From the NCBI GenBank assembly GCA_014208095.1, contig JACHMT010000004.1:806001-870000 (forward strand): a stretch of 64,000 nucleotides of DNA. Reading direction: 5' to 3'. Made by a program: the position numbers and the translations under genes. The notes under the pieces were generated by a model, which did not search any database, was not told the DNA's origin, and saw only the letters and a program-made list of their open reading frames with translations. Shown here piece by piece: positions 49,772-57,670 of the stretch (position 1 is its first letter; each line of letters opens with the position of its first letter). Origin of the DNA: Actinospineispora eucalypti (lineage in GTDB: Bacteria > Actinomycetota > Actinomycetes > Mycobacteriales > Pseudonocardiaceae).

Positions 49772-51177
49772 CCCGGCCGAGGTCGCGCTGGGTCAACCCC
49801 CGGATCGTCGCGGCCACCGCGCGCCGGGTGCTCACCCAGCTGCGCGGCGACCACCGCACGGTGGCGATGCTGGTCGTGGTGCCCAGCGTGCTGCTGGCGC
49901 TGATCCACGAGATGCTGGACGACAAGCGGGCGTTCGACCGCACCGGGCTGCAGCTGCTCGGCATCTTCCCGTTCACCCTGATGTTCCTGATCACCAGCGT
50001 GGCCATGCTGCGCGAGCGGACCAGCGGGACGCTGGAGCGGCTGCTCACCACGCCGATGTCCAAGCTGGACCTGCTGCTCGGCTACGGCATCGCGTTCGCC
50101 GGCGCGGCGGCCGTGCAGGCCACCGCGACCTCGTTCACCGCCTACGTCCTGCTGGACCTGTACACCCCGGGCAGCCCGGTGATGGTGATCCTGGTGGCGA
50201 TCACCGGCGCGGTGCTCGGCATGGCGATCGGCCTGCTGGTCAGCGCGTTCGCCACCAGCGAGTTCCAGGCGGTGCAGTTCATGCCCGCCATCGTGATGCC
50301 GCAGATCCTGCTCGGCGGGCTGTTCCAGCCCCGGGAGCAGATGGCCGACTGGCTGGAGCACATCAGCGACGGCCTGCCGCTCACCTTCGTCATCGAGGCG
50401 CTGGAGGAGGTGGGCAAGACCTCGCTGCTGACCAGCGAGCTGGTCGGCTACACCTGCGGCGTGATCGGCTCGGCGATCGTCGCGCTGGCGCTGGGCGCGG
50501 CCACGCTGCGGCGGCGGGCGGGGGAGATGCCGAAGGCCGCCGTGGCGGCGCTGCGCGCGGTGCCGTTCGTGCTGCTCGCGCTGAGCGTGACGCTGACCGT
50601 GGCCTACTTCGTGGATGCCGGCCGGTACGTGCGCACCGACGACGCGCGCATCGACGGCGACCGCATCGCGGTCACCGCCACGGCCAGCGGGCGGCTGGTC
50701 GGCTGGTCGGCGGCGAAGGGCGCCCACCTGCGCAAGGACCAGCCCATCGGGCGGATCGAGCAGACCGGCGGGTTCGCCGCCCCGCAGCGGGTGCTGCGCG
50801 CGCCCGCCGACGGCACCGTCGCGCAGGAGAAGGTGGTGGACGGCGCGTACGTGACCGCCGGCACCGAGCTGGCCGTGGCCTACGACCTTTCCGAGATCTA
50901 CGTGACCGCCCGGGTGGACGAGACCGACATCGCCGACGTCAAGCCCGGCGGCGCGGTGGACATCTACGTGGACGGCTACCCGGGCCTGACCTTCGTCGGC
51001 TACGTGCGGGAGGTCCAGGGCGGCACCTCCGACGTGTTCTCCAGCCGGCCGATCGACAACATCAGCGCCAGCTTCGAGAAGGAGACCCAGGTGATCCCGG
51101 TGAAGATCTCCATCATCGGTGGCCGGGACCTCACCCTGGTGCCGGGTATGAACGTCGAGGTCCGGGTCCACCGATGA
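49705..51177 (+). CDS. ABC-2 permease fused to an HlyD-like adaptor domain
   Basis: 490-aa fusion. Residues about 30-270 are an ABC-2 permease: six helices, with LLVVVPSVLLALIHEMLD-like first helix, MLRERTSGTLERLLTTPMSK and VQFMPAIVMPQILLGGLFQP. A seventh helix (PFVLLALSVTLTVAYFVDAG, about 285-305) leads to an extracellular membrane-fusion domain: YVRTDDARIDGDRIAVTATA, a lipoyl-like half (LVGWSAAKGAHLRKDQPIGR; LRAPADGTVAQEKVVDGAYV) and the beta-barrel GTELAVAYDLSEIYVTARVD. HlyD proteins are normally separate polypeptides. The GTG start has GGAGGAGG upstream. Substrate unknown. Confidence 0.88.
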   Translation: MLDSALRTRRTAAPEPDTRPALARPRSRWVNPRIVAATARRVLTQLRGDHRTVAMLVVVPSVLLALIHEMLDDKRAFDRTGLQLLGIFPFTLMFLITSVAMLRERTSGTLERLLTTPMSKLDLLLGYGIAFAGAAAVQATATSFTAYVLLDLYTPGSPVMVILVAITGAVLGMAIGLLVSAFATSEFQAVQFMPAIVMPQILLGGLFQPREQMADWLEHISDGLPLTFVIEALEEVGKTSLLTSELVGYTCGVIGSAIVALALGAATLRRRAGEMPKAAVAALRAVPFVLLALSVTLTVAYFVDAGRYVRTDDARIDGDRIAVTATASGRLVGWSAAKGAHLRKDQPIGRIEQTGGFAAPQRVLRAPADGTVAQEKVVDGAYVTAGTELAVAYDLSEIYVTARVDETDIADVKPGGAVDIYVDGYPGLTFVGYVREVQGGTSDVFSSRPIDNISASFEKETQVIPVKISIIGGRDLTLVPGMNVEVRVHR

Positions 51178-51178
51178 G

Positions 51179-52186
51179 TCAGCGCGGCGCGGCGGTGTGC
51201 CGGTTGGTCTCGCCCTCGTTGACGGTGCGGGCGCCGGCCGGGCGCAGCGCGTCCAGCTCGGCGAGCTCGGCGTCGGTGAGCTCGACGGACAGCGCCCGCA
51301 GGTTCTCCACCAGGTAGCGCTCGCGCTTGGTGCCGGGGATGGGCACCACGCCGGCCGGCAGGTCCCGGCGCTTGGTCAGTACCCAGGCCAGCGCGACCTG
51401 GCCCGGCGTGGCGCCGTGGTTGGTGGCGGCGGCGCGCACCACGTCCACCAGGCGCTGGTTGGTGGCCAGGTTCTCCGGGCGCCACCAGTGCAGCAGCCGG
51501 CGGTAGTCGTTCTCCGCCAGGTCGTCCAGGTTGTTCACCGTGCCGGTGAGCATGCCCCGCCCGAGCGGGCTGTACGGCACGATCCCGATGCCCAGCTCCC
51601 GGCAGGTGTCCACGACGCCCTCTTCGATGTCCCGGGCGAACAGCGACCACTCGGTCTGCACGGCGGTGATCGGGTGCACCGCGTGCGCCCGCCGGATGGT
51701 CTCCGGCGCCGCCTCGGACAGTCCCAGGTGGCGGACCTTGCCCGCGCGGACGAGGTCGGCCATCGCGCCGACCGTCTCCTCGATCGGCACGTTCGGGTCG
51801 GCCCGGTGCTGGTAGTAGAGGTCCACGTGGTCGAAGCCCAGCCGGTCCAGCGAGGCGTCGATGCAGGCGCGCACGTACTCCGGGCGGCCGTCGGCCGGGC
51901 TGGGCTTGTTCCAGTCGCTGTCCGGCCCCCGGGTGATGCCGAACTTGGTGGCGACCACCACCCGGTCCCGCACCGGCGCGAGACCGGCGCCGACCAGGCG
52001 CTCGTTGTGGCCGAAGCCGTACAGGTCGGCGGTGTCGAAGAACGTCACGCCGAGGTCCACGGCGCGGCGCAGCAGTTGGGTGGACTCGGCGTCGTTCACC
52101 GGTCCGTAGGCGTAGCTCATGCCCATGCAGCCGAGGCCGAGCGCCGAGACGGTCGGTCCGGCCTGGCCGAGGTTCGTTTCCTTCAT
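51179..52186 (-). CDS. Aldo/keto reductase
   Basis: 335-aa NADPH-dependent reductase of the YajO/AKR13-like group. The tetrad is visible: Asp in FFDTADLYGFGHNE with Tyr, Lys in VVVATKFGITRG, His in VDLYYQHRADPNVPIEETVG. The cofactor site is GIVPYSPLGRGMLTG and VPIPGTKRERYLVENLRAL. Divergent from a TetR gene 73 bases away that probably represses it. Convergent with the ABC permease gene; the stops are one base apart. Confidence 0.92.
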   Translation of the reverse strand: MKETNLGQAGPTVSALGLGCMGMSYAYGPVNDAESTQLLRRAVDLGVTFFDTADLYGFGHNERLVGAGLAPVRDRVVVATKFGITRGPDSDWNKPSPADGRPEYVRACIDASLDRLGFDHVDLYYQHRADPNVPIEETVGAMADLVRAGKVRHLGLSEAAPETIRRAHAVHPITAVQTEWSLFARDIEEGVVDTCRELGIGIVPYSPLGRGMLTGTVNNLDDLAENDYRRLLHWWRPENLATNQRLVDVVRAAATNHGATPGQVALAWVLTKRRDLPAGVVPIPGTKRERYLVENLRALSVELTDAELAELDALRPAGARTVNEGETNRHTAAPR

Positions 52187-52218
52187 GGTGACGACGGTAG
52201 TTCCGTCCGGCCAGTTTT

Positions 52219-52233
52219 GCAACGCTACGTTGC
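52219..52233. promoter_or_regulatory. Candidate TetR operator
   Basis: GCAACG-CTA-CGTTGC, a perfect 15-bp dyad, lies between the divergent aldo/keto reductase and TetR genes, just upstream of the TetR -10 box (TACGAT, 52248-52253). Typical size and position for TetR control of both genes. Confidence 0.55.
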
Positions 52234-52259
52234 GTTTCTAAATCTGGTACGATCGCGCG

Positions 52260-52838
52260 ATGGGACCACCGGGGAGACCGAAGTCGGCCAAGGCCCGCCA
52301 GGCGGTCCTGGATGCGGCGTTGTCGCTGGTCAGAGAGGTCGGCTACGCCGCGGTCACCATCGAGGGCATCGCCGCGAGGGCCGGCGTGGCCAAGACGACC
52401 ATCTACCGCTCCTGGCCGGGCAAGGCGGCCGTGGTGATGGACGCCGTGCTGGTCACCTCCGACCCTCGGCTGTCCTTCCCGGACACCGGCTCGGCCGAGG
52501 AGGACCTGCGGCTGCAGATGGCCCGGTTGACCGAGCTGTTCACCGAGCCGTCGTTCGCCCGGCCGTTCGTCGGTCTGCTGGCCGAGAGCCAGCACGACCC
52601 GGCGCTGGCCGAGGCGCTGCACGACTGGCTGATCACCTCCCGGCGGGCCGGCGCCGGCGAGGTGCTGCGCCGGGGCGTGGACCGGGGTGAGCTGCGCGCC
52701 GACCTGGACGTCGGGGTGGCCATCGACGCGCTGTACGGCGCGATCTACTACCGCCTGCTGGTCAGCCACCAGCCGCTGGACGCGGCCTACGCGAAGGCGG
52801 TGGTCGCCGCGGTTTTCCCGGGATTGCGCGCGCCGTGA
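52260..52838 (+). CDS. TetR family transcriptional regulator
   Basis: 192-aa repressor. The helix-turn-helix is VTIEGIAARAGVAKTTIYRS followed by WPGKAAVVMDAVL (about residues 28-62). The helical C-terminal ligand domain is of the TetR_C type found in small-molecule sensors. The ATG follows TACGAT by 6 bases without a ribosome site, so it looks leaderless. It likely regulates itself and the divergent reductase through the dyad at 52219-52233. Confidence 0.93.
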   Translation: MGPPGRPKSAKARQAVLDAALSLVREVGYAAVTIEGIAARAGVAKTTIYRSWPGKAAVVMDAVLVTSDPRLSFPDTGSAEEDLRLQMARLTELFTEPSFARPFVGLLAESQHDPALAEALHDWLITSRRAGAGEVLRRGVDRGELRADLDVGVAIDALYGAIYYRLLVSHQPLDAAYAKAVVAAVFPGLRAP

Positions 52839-52842
52839 CGCG

Positions 52843-52848
52843 TAACCT
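52843..52848 (+). promoter_or_regulatory. -10 box TAACCT, leaderless start of the rhomboid gene
   Basis: TAACCT ends 7 nt before the ATG at 52856. GGAGG at 52850-52854 is too close to the ATG to serve as a ribosome site, so leaderless translation is favoured. Confidence 0.4.
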
Positions 52849-52855
52849 CGGAGGT

Positions 52856-53650
52856 ATGGCGAACCCAGCGGGCCCGGTCCGCTTGTCCGAGGGGCGGATC
52901 TTCCCGGCGCACCCGATCGCCGCCGCGCTGTTCATGCTGCTGTTCACCGGCTCGCTGTGGGTGATCGAGGCGTTCGACATGGTGAGCGGCGGGGCGCTGG
53001 ACCGCGAGGGCGGCATCGTCGGGCGCGACCCGGAGCACCTGGAAGGGGTGCTGTTCTCCCCGCTGCTGCATGCCGGCTGGGCGCACCTGGAAGGCAACTC
53101 GCTGTTCTTCCTGGTGCTGGGGTTCCTGGTGCTGGCCGGCGGGGTGGCCGAGTTCCTCTCGGTCACCGCGATGATCTGGCTGCTCGGCGGGCTGGGCACC
53201 TGGCTGCTCAGCCCGGACGACGCGCTCACCGTCGGCGCCTCGGGCGTGATCTTCGGCTGGCTGGTTTTCCTGCTGACGCGGGGGTTCTACGCGCGCAGTG
53301 GCAAGCAGATCCTGCTGGCCGCGGTGCTGTTCTTCTTCTGGGGCGGCGCGCTGCTCGGGGTGTTGCCGGGCAACCCGGACATCTCCTGGCAGGCGCACCT
53401 GTGCGGCGCGCTGGCCGGCTTCTTCGCCGCCCGCATCGTCGGCCGGGCGCAACGCCGCCGCCTGGCCCAGATGCGCCCGGCCACCCCGGACCCCTACCCC
53501 GGTCAGGCCTACCCGGGTTATCCGGCCCAGGGCGGTTACCCGGGCTCGAGTGGCTACCCCAGCCAGGGCGGCTACCCGGGTCAGAGTGGTTACCCGGGCC
53601 AGGGCGGGCACTACGGACCGGGTGGCGGTTACCCGAGCTCGGGCGGCTAG
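52856..53650 (+). CDS. Rhomboid family intramembrane serine protease
   Basis: 264-aa membrane protein with about six helices. The catalytic serine is in LTVGASGVIFGWLVF (about residue 133). The partner histidine is in SWQAHLCGALAGFFAARI (about residue 183). HAGWAHLEGNSLFFLVLG carries the conserved His and Asn of the oxyanion region. The last 55 residues are Gly/Tyr/Pro-Gly-Gln repeats (GYPGQSGYPGQGG), probably a disordered cytoplasmic tail. This is the Rv1337 position, just before murI. Confidence 0.93.
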   Translation: MANPAGPVRLSEGRIFPAHPIAAALFMLLFTGSLWVIEAFDMVSGGALDREGGIVGRDPEHLEGVLFSPLLHAGWAHLEGNSLFFLVLGFLVLAGGVAEFLSVTAMIWLLGGLGTWLLSPDDALTVGASGVIFGWLVFLLTRGFYARSGKQILLAAVLFFFWGGALLGVLPGNPDISWQAHLCGALAGFFAARIVGRAQRRRLAQMRPATPDPYPGQAYPGYPAQGGYPGSSGYPSQGGYPGQSGYPGQGGHYGPGGGYPSSGG

Positions 53651-53702
53651 CGCGCTGGTTGCCTGGTGATCATGAACTGGCCGTCGGGCCCGGCGCGGCA
53701 GG

Positions 53703-53756
53703 CAACGGCGGCGGCTGAGCCGCGGTAGACCAACCCGAGCCGCGCCGTCCACGCAA
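53703..53756 (-). repeat. Family A repeat, single arm
   Basis: GCAACGGCGGCGGCTGAGCC followed by GCGGTAGACCAACCCGAGCC and GCGCCGTCCACGCAA is one arm of the family A element, closest to the right arm at 12936-12990. No partner arm is present, so this is a solo half between the rhomboid gene and murI. Confidence 0.6.
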
Positions 53757-53803
53757 TCCCTTAGGCCCGACCACCCTCGATCCTGACCCACACGCCGCCG
53801 GGG

Positions 53804-53809
53804 CATACT
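53804..53809 (+). promoter_or_regulatory. -10 box CATACT, leaderless start of murI
   Basis: CATACT ends 6 nt before the GTG at 53816, with no ribosome site between. CTGACC at 53783-53788 is a possible -35. Confidence 0.45.
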
Positions 53810-53815
53810 GGCCAG

Positions 53816-54676
53816 GTGGGTGTCCCGGTGGGATCGCGGTTCGGTCAGCTGCCGGTGGACGCGCCGATCGGGATGATCGACTCCGGGGTCGGCGGGTTGA
53901 CCGTGGCTCGCGCGGTGATCGACCAGTTGCCCGCCGAACGCCTGGTGTACATCGGCGACACCGCGCACAGCCCGTACGGCCCGCGCTCGGTCGCGGACGT
54001 GCGCCGGCTGACCCTGCAGCTGGGTGACGAGCTGGTCGAGCGCGGGGTGAAGATGCTGGTCATCGCCTGTAACTCGGCGTCGAGTGCCTGCCTGGCGGAT
54101 GCCCGCGAGCGCTATCCGGTGCCGGTGGTCGAGGTGATCCGGCCGGCGGTCCGGCGCGCGGTGGCGGCCACCCGGAACGGCCGGATCGGGGTGATCGCCA
54201 CCGAGGTGACCATCCGCTCCGGCGCCTACACCGACACCTTCGCCGCCGCGCGCGACGCGATCCTGGTGCCGGTGGCCTGCCCCCGGTTCGTGGACTTCGT
54301 GGAGCGCGGCATGACCAGCGGCCGGCAGGTGCTCGGGTTGGCCCAGGGTTACCTGGAGCCGCTGCAGCGCGCGCAGGTGGACACGGTGATCCTCGGCTGC
54401 ACGCACTACCCGCTGCTCTCCGGGGTGCTGCAGCTGGCCCTCGGCCCGGAGGTCACCCTGGTGTCGTCCGCCGAGGAGACGGCCAAGGACGTGCTGCGGG
54501 TGCTGTCCGAGCTGAACCTGCTGCGTGCGCCGGGCGACGCGCCGCCCCCGGCGCACGAGTTCCTGGCCACCGGGGACCCGGAGCCGTTCCGCCGGCTGGG
54601 CCGGCGTTTCCTGGGCCCGGAGATCGGGGTGGTCGCCCCGTTGCCGGCGCCCACGCGGGTATCGTCCGGGTCGTGA
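53816..54676 (+). CDS. murI: Glutamate racemase
   Basis: 286-aa enzyme supplying D-glutamate for peptidoglycan. It has both catalytic cysteines: VIACNSASSACLADARERYP (about residue 84) and VILGCTHYPLLSGVL (about residue 195). The opening IGMIDSGVGGLTVARAVIDQ and YIGDTAHSPYGPRSVADV are diagnostic. The GTG start is leaderless-like. It overlaps the next small gene by 4 bases. Same position as Rv1338. Confidence 0.96.
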   Translation: MGVPVGSRFGQLPVDAPIGMIDSGVGGLTVARAVIDQLPAERLVYIGDTAHSPYGPRSVADVRRLTLQLGDELVERGVKMLVIACNSASSACLADARERYPVPVVEVIRPAVRRAVAATRNGRIGVIATEVTIRSGAYTDTFAAARDAILVPVACPRFVDFVERGMTSGRQVLGLAQGYLEPLQRAQVDTVILGCTHYPLLSGVLQLALGPEVTLVSSAEETAKDVLRVLSELNLLRAPGDAPPPAHEFLATGDPEPFRRLGRRFLGPEIGVVAPLPAPTRVSSGS

Positions 54677-55038
54677 TCCACTCCCTGGCCGTCGCGATAG
54701 TGGTGCTGACCGGCGCGTTGGCGCTGTTCGGGGTGGCCGGCACCGTCATGGGCCGCGCGCCGGGGCGGGTCGACGTGCTCGCGGTCGGCGCGGTCGAGGC
54801 GCTGCTGGTGTTGCAGGCCGTGCTCGGCGCGGCGCGGGTGTTCGGCGGGGTCAGGCTGGCCGAGACCCAGACGTTCATGATCTACCTGCTGGTCTCGGTG
54901 GCGGTGCTGCCGCTGGGGCTGCAGTTCGCCCGCGCCGAGCCGACCCGGTGGGGCGGAACGGTCATCGCGGTCGCCTCGGTGGCCACCGGGGTTGCCGTGT
55001 TGCGCCTGCTCTCGCTGTGGGGCCAGACCGTTGGCTGA
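54673..55038 (+). CDS. Small four-helix membrane protein
   Basis: 121-aa protein consisting almost entirely of four hydrophobic helices (LAVAIVVLTGALALFGVAGT, VLAVGAVEALLVLQAVLGAA, FMIYLLVSVAVLPLGLQFA, VIAVASVATGVAVLRLLSLW) with short loops. No family function recognised. The GTG start overlaps the murI stop and its stop overlaps the next gene, so it is translated with murI. A role tied to the envelope is only suggested by the neighbours. Confidence 0.75.
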   Translation: MIHSLAVAIVVLTGALALFGVAGTVMGRAPGRVDVLAVGAVEALLVLQAVLGAARVFGGVRLAETQTFMIYLLVSVAVLPLGLQFARAEPTRWGGTVIAVASVATGVAVLRLLSLWGQTVG

Positions 55039-55432
55039 CCAGCGGGCCACGGCGACCGGGCCGGGCCGGGTGCTGATCGCGGTCTACGGGGTCTTCGCGC
55101 TGGCCGCGACCGCGCGGGCCGGCGTGCAGCTGGCCACCCGGTTCCACGAGGCGCCGCTGGCGTACGCGCTGTCCGCGTTCTCCGGGGTGGTGTACATCCT
55201 GGCCACGATCGGCCTCAGCCGGACCGGTCCGGCCGCGCGGAGGCTGGCCTGGACGGCGGTGCTGATCGAGCTGGTCGGGGTGTTGGTGGTCGGCTCGCTG
55301 AGCGTGTTCGACGCGCAGGCGTTCCCGAGGGCAACCGTGTGGTCCGGCTTCGGGGCCGGGTACGGCTGGGTACCGCTGGTGCTGCCCTTCCTCGGCCTTT
55401 GGTGGTTGTGGCGCACCGGCCGACGGGCCTGA
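55031..55432 (+). CDS. Small membrane protein
   Basis: 133-aa protein with about four helices (RVLIAVYGVFALAATARAGV, PLAYALSAFSGVVYILATIG, LAWTAVLIELVGVLVVGSLS, WVPLVLPFLGLWWLWRTGRR). I take the TTG at 55031, which overlaps the previous stop by 8 bases; a start at 54992 is also open. The conserved-looking STVFDAQAFP-type segment (SVFDAQAFPRATVWSGFG) near the end recalls integral membrane proteins beside murI in related genera. Function unknown. Confidence 0.72.
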   Translation: MADQRATATGPGRVLIAVYGVFALAATARAGVQLATRFHEAPLAYALSAFSGVVYILATIGLSRTGPAARRLAWTAVLIELVGVLVVGSLSVFDAQAFPRATVWSGFGAGYGWVPLVLPFLGLWWLWRTGRRA

Positions 55433-55503
55433 ACACTCGGCCGACCCGGGGAACTGCGATATCTCGTACAGCCAAAGCGTCTCGGACGAGGCAAGATAGC
55501 CGG

Positions 55504-56289
55504 ATGGACCTCACCGTGCTGGGTTGCTCGGGAAGCGGTCCGGGGCCGGAGTCGCCGTCCTCGGGCTACCTGGTACGGGCGGGCGGCCGCTCGATCGTGC
55601 TCGATCTGGGCAATGGGACGCTCGGCGCGCTGCACCGCCACCTGGACCCGTTCGGGCTGGACGCGTTGCTGCTCTCCCACCTGCATCCGGACCACTGCGC
55701 GGACGTTCCCTCGCTGGTCGTGTACCTGCGCTACCACCCGTTCCCGCCGTATCCGGTGGGTTCGCGGAAGCTGCCGGTCTACGGCCCGAGCGAGTCCTGC
55801 GACCGGCTGCGCGCGCAGTGCGCGGCGTCGGCGCTGGAGCGGGAGCACGAGGACCTCGGCGACGTCTTCGAGTTCCGCGGGGTGCACGACGAGATGCGCG
55901 CCGAGATCGCCGGTTGCGTGGTGCGCGCCCGGCGGACGGTACACCCGTGCGAGTCGTACGCGACGCGGCTGGAGTACGGCGGCCGCAGCCTGGTGTACAG
56001 CGGTGACACCGGGGCGTGCGAGGCGCTGGTGGAGATCTCCCGGGGCGCGGACGTGATGCTCTGCGAGGCCAGCTGGCCGCACGTCGGGCCGAACGGGGAG
56101 CGGCCGCCGGTGGGGATCCACCTGTCCGGCCGGGAGGCCGGGGAGCACGCGGCGGCGGCCGGCGTCGGCCGGTTGCTGATCACCCACGTGCCCATGTGGT
56201 ACGACGGCGCCGACCTGCTCGCCGAGGCCAAGGCGGCCTTCGACGGGCCGGTCGAGCTGGTCAGCGCGGGGGCCACGTACCAGATCTGA
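55504..56289 (+). CDS. Metallo-beta-lactamase fold protein, Rv1339 type
   Basis: 261-aa hydrolase with the metal motif LLLSHLHPDHCADVPSL (HxHxDH, about residues 59-64), later ligands His in RRTVHPCESYA, Asp in SLVYSGDTGACEAL and His in LLITHVPMWYDG. Rv1339, in the same place of the mycobacterial order, is an atypical cAMP phosphodiesterase, and that is the best guess here. CAAGAT lies 6 bases before the ATG, so it may be leaderless. Confidence 0.85.
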   Translation: MDLTVLGCSGSGPGPESPSSGYLVRAGGRSIVLDLGNGTLGALHRHLDPFGLDALLLSHLHPDHCADVPSLVVYLRYHPFPPYPVGSRKLPVYGPSESCDRLRAQCAASALEREHEDLGDVFEFRGVHDEMRAEIAGCVVRARRTVHPCESYATRLEYGGRSLVYSGDTGACEALVEISRGADVMLCEASWPHVGPNGERPPVGIHLSGREAGEHAAAAGVGRLLITHVPMWYDGADLLAEAKAAFDGPVELVSAGATYQI

Positions 56290-56295
56290 CCTGCC

Positions 56296-56778
56296 TCACC
56301 GGTTGACCACGCCCTGCCAGACCGCCGTCGCGCCCGCGTCGCCGATCCACACCACCAGCCCGGTGACCACCAGGCCGGCCAGTGCGGCCAGAACCGATGC
56401 CGTCGTCACCAGCACCCCGCCGCGGGTTGCCGCGCCGTTTGCCTCCGTGCGGTCCGCGCGCCGGCCGAGCAGCAGGGTCGCCGCGAGCAGCGCCAGGAAC
56501 AGCAGGGCGAACGGCAGCAGCGTGTCGGCCCGCTGCTCGTGGATCTCCACCAGCGGGTTCTGCCCGCCGAGCACCGCCTCCAGCTGCTCGCCGGTGGTGG
56601 TGGCCAGCGGCACGGCCACCACGCCGGCCAGGGCGACCAGGAAGACCGCCCCGCCGAGGTTGCGCCGCCAGACCGGGCGCGCCGCGACGGCCAGCGTGCC
56701 GAGGGCGGCCAGCGGCAGCAGCACCACCACCGCATGAATGATCAAGGGGTGCGCGGGTAGCCCGCCGATCAGCGTCAT
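56296..56778 (-). CDS. DUF2231 membrane protein
   Basis: 160-aa protein with four membrane helices and the family opening GLPAHPLIIHAVVVLLPLAA. The His and Pro of HPLIIH are the conserved features, possibly a haem or metal site as suggested for relatives; no function is proven. Convergent with the Rv1339-type gene (6-base gap) and divergent from rph. Confidence 0.85.
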   Translation of the reverse strand: MTLIGGLPAHPLIIHAVVVLLPLAALGTLAVAARPVWRRNLGGAVFLVALAGVVAVPLATTTGEQLEAVLGGQNPLVEIHEQRADTLLPFALLFLALLAATLLLGRRADRTEANGAATRGGVLVTTASVLAALAGLVVTGLVVWIGDAGATAVWQGVVNR

Positions 56779-56858
56779 ACGGGTGTCAACGTTCGGGACG
56801 CCGAAGAAGTTAACCGGGCCGCCGGTTCACCCGTGATCGTCGGATCGGGGGACACCCG

Positions 56859-56864
56859 TAGGGT
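56859..56864 (+). promoter_or_regulatory. -10 box TAGGGT, leaderless start of rph
   Basis: TAGGGT ends 7 nt before the GTG at 56872, identical in sequence and spacing to the box before the MerR gene at 13725-13730. Confidence 0.5.
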
Positions 56865-56871
56865 TGTCGGG

Positions 56872-57648
56872 GTGACGCGAGAAGACGGGAGGGCGGACGA
56901 CGAGCTCCGCCCGGTGACGATAGAACGAGGATTCCAGAGGCACCCGGCCGGTTCGGTGCTGATCTCCTTCGGCCAGACCAAGGTGCTGTGCGCGGCCAGC
57001 GTGACCCCCGGCGTGCCGCGCTGGCGGAAGGGTTCCGGGCTGGGCTGGGTGACCGCCGAGTACGCGATGCTGCCCTCGGCCACGCACACCCGCAGTGACC
57101 GGGAGTCGGTGAAGGGCCGGGTCGGCGGGCGCACGCACGAGATCAGCCGGCTGATCGGGCGGTCCCTGCGGGCCTGCATCGACCTGGCCGCCATCGGCGA
57201 GAACACCATCGCGATCGACTGCGACGTGCTGCAGGCGGACGGTGGCACGCGCACCGCCGCGATCACCGGCGCATACGTCGCGCTGGCCGACGCGGTGACC
57301 TGGCTGGGCGCATCCAAGCTGCTCAACGACCCGAAGCCACTGTCCTGCCAGATCGCGGCGGTGAGCGTCGGCGTGGTGGACGGCCGGGTGCGGCTGGACC
57401 TGCCCTACGACGAGGACTCGCGCGCCGAGGTGGACATGAACGTGGTGGCCACCGACACCGGCACGCTGGTGGAGGTGCAGGGCACGGCCGAGGGCGCCAC
57501 GTACACCCGGTCCACCCTGGACGCGATGCTGGACGTGGCGCTCGCCGGATGCGCCCAGCTGGCGACCGCGCAGGCGACCGCGCTGGCCGAGCCGTACCCG
57601 TACGACCTGCCCGGCTCGTCGCCGGCCGAAGCCGGTGACCAGGCGTGA
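56872..57648 (+). CDS. rph: Ribonuclease PH
   Basis: 258-aa phosphorolytic exoribonuclease that trims tRNA 3' ends. Motifs: LRPVTIERGFQRHPAGSVLI, GWVTAEYAMLPSATHTRSDR, GRTHEISRLIGRSLRACIDL, DCDVLQADGGTRTAAITGAY. The phosphate-binding Arg and catalytic Asp residues are present. The GTG at 56872 is chosen for leaderless spacing after TAGGGT. Followed after 22 bases by rdgB, as in Rv1340-Rv1341. Confidence 0.96.
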   Translation: MTREDGRADDELRPVTIERGFQRHPAGSVLISFGQTKVLCAASVTPGVPRWRKGSGLGWVTAEYAMLPSATHTRSDRESVKGRVGGRTHEISRLIGRSLRACIDLAAIGENTIAIDCDVLQADGGTRTAAITGAYVALADAVTWLGASKLLNDPKPLSCQIAAVSVGVVDGRVRLDLPYDEDSRAEVDMNVVATDTGTLVEVQGTAEGATYTRSTLDAMLDVALAGCAQLATAQATALAEPYPYDLPGSSPAEAGDQA

Positions 57649-57670
57649 GCGGTTCTCCCGGGGGCCGGGC

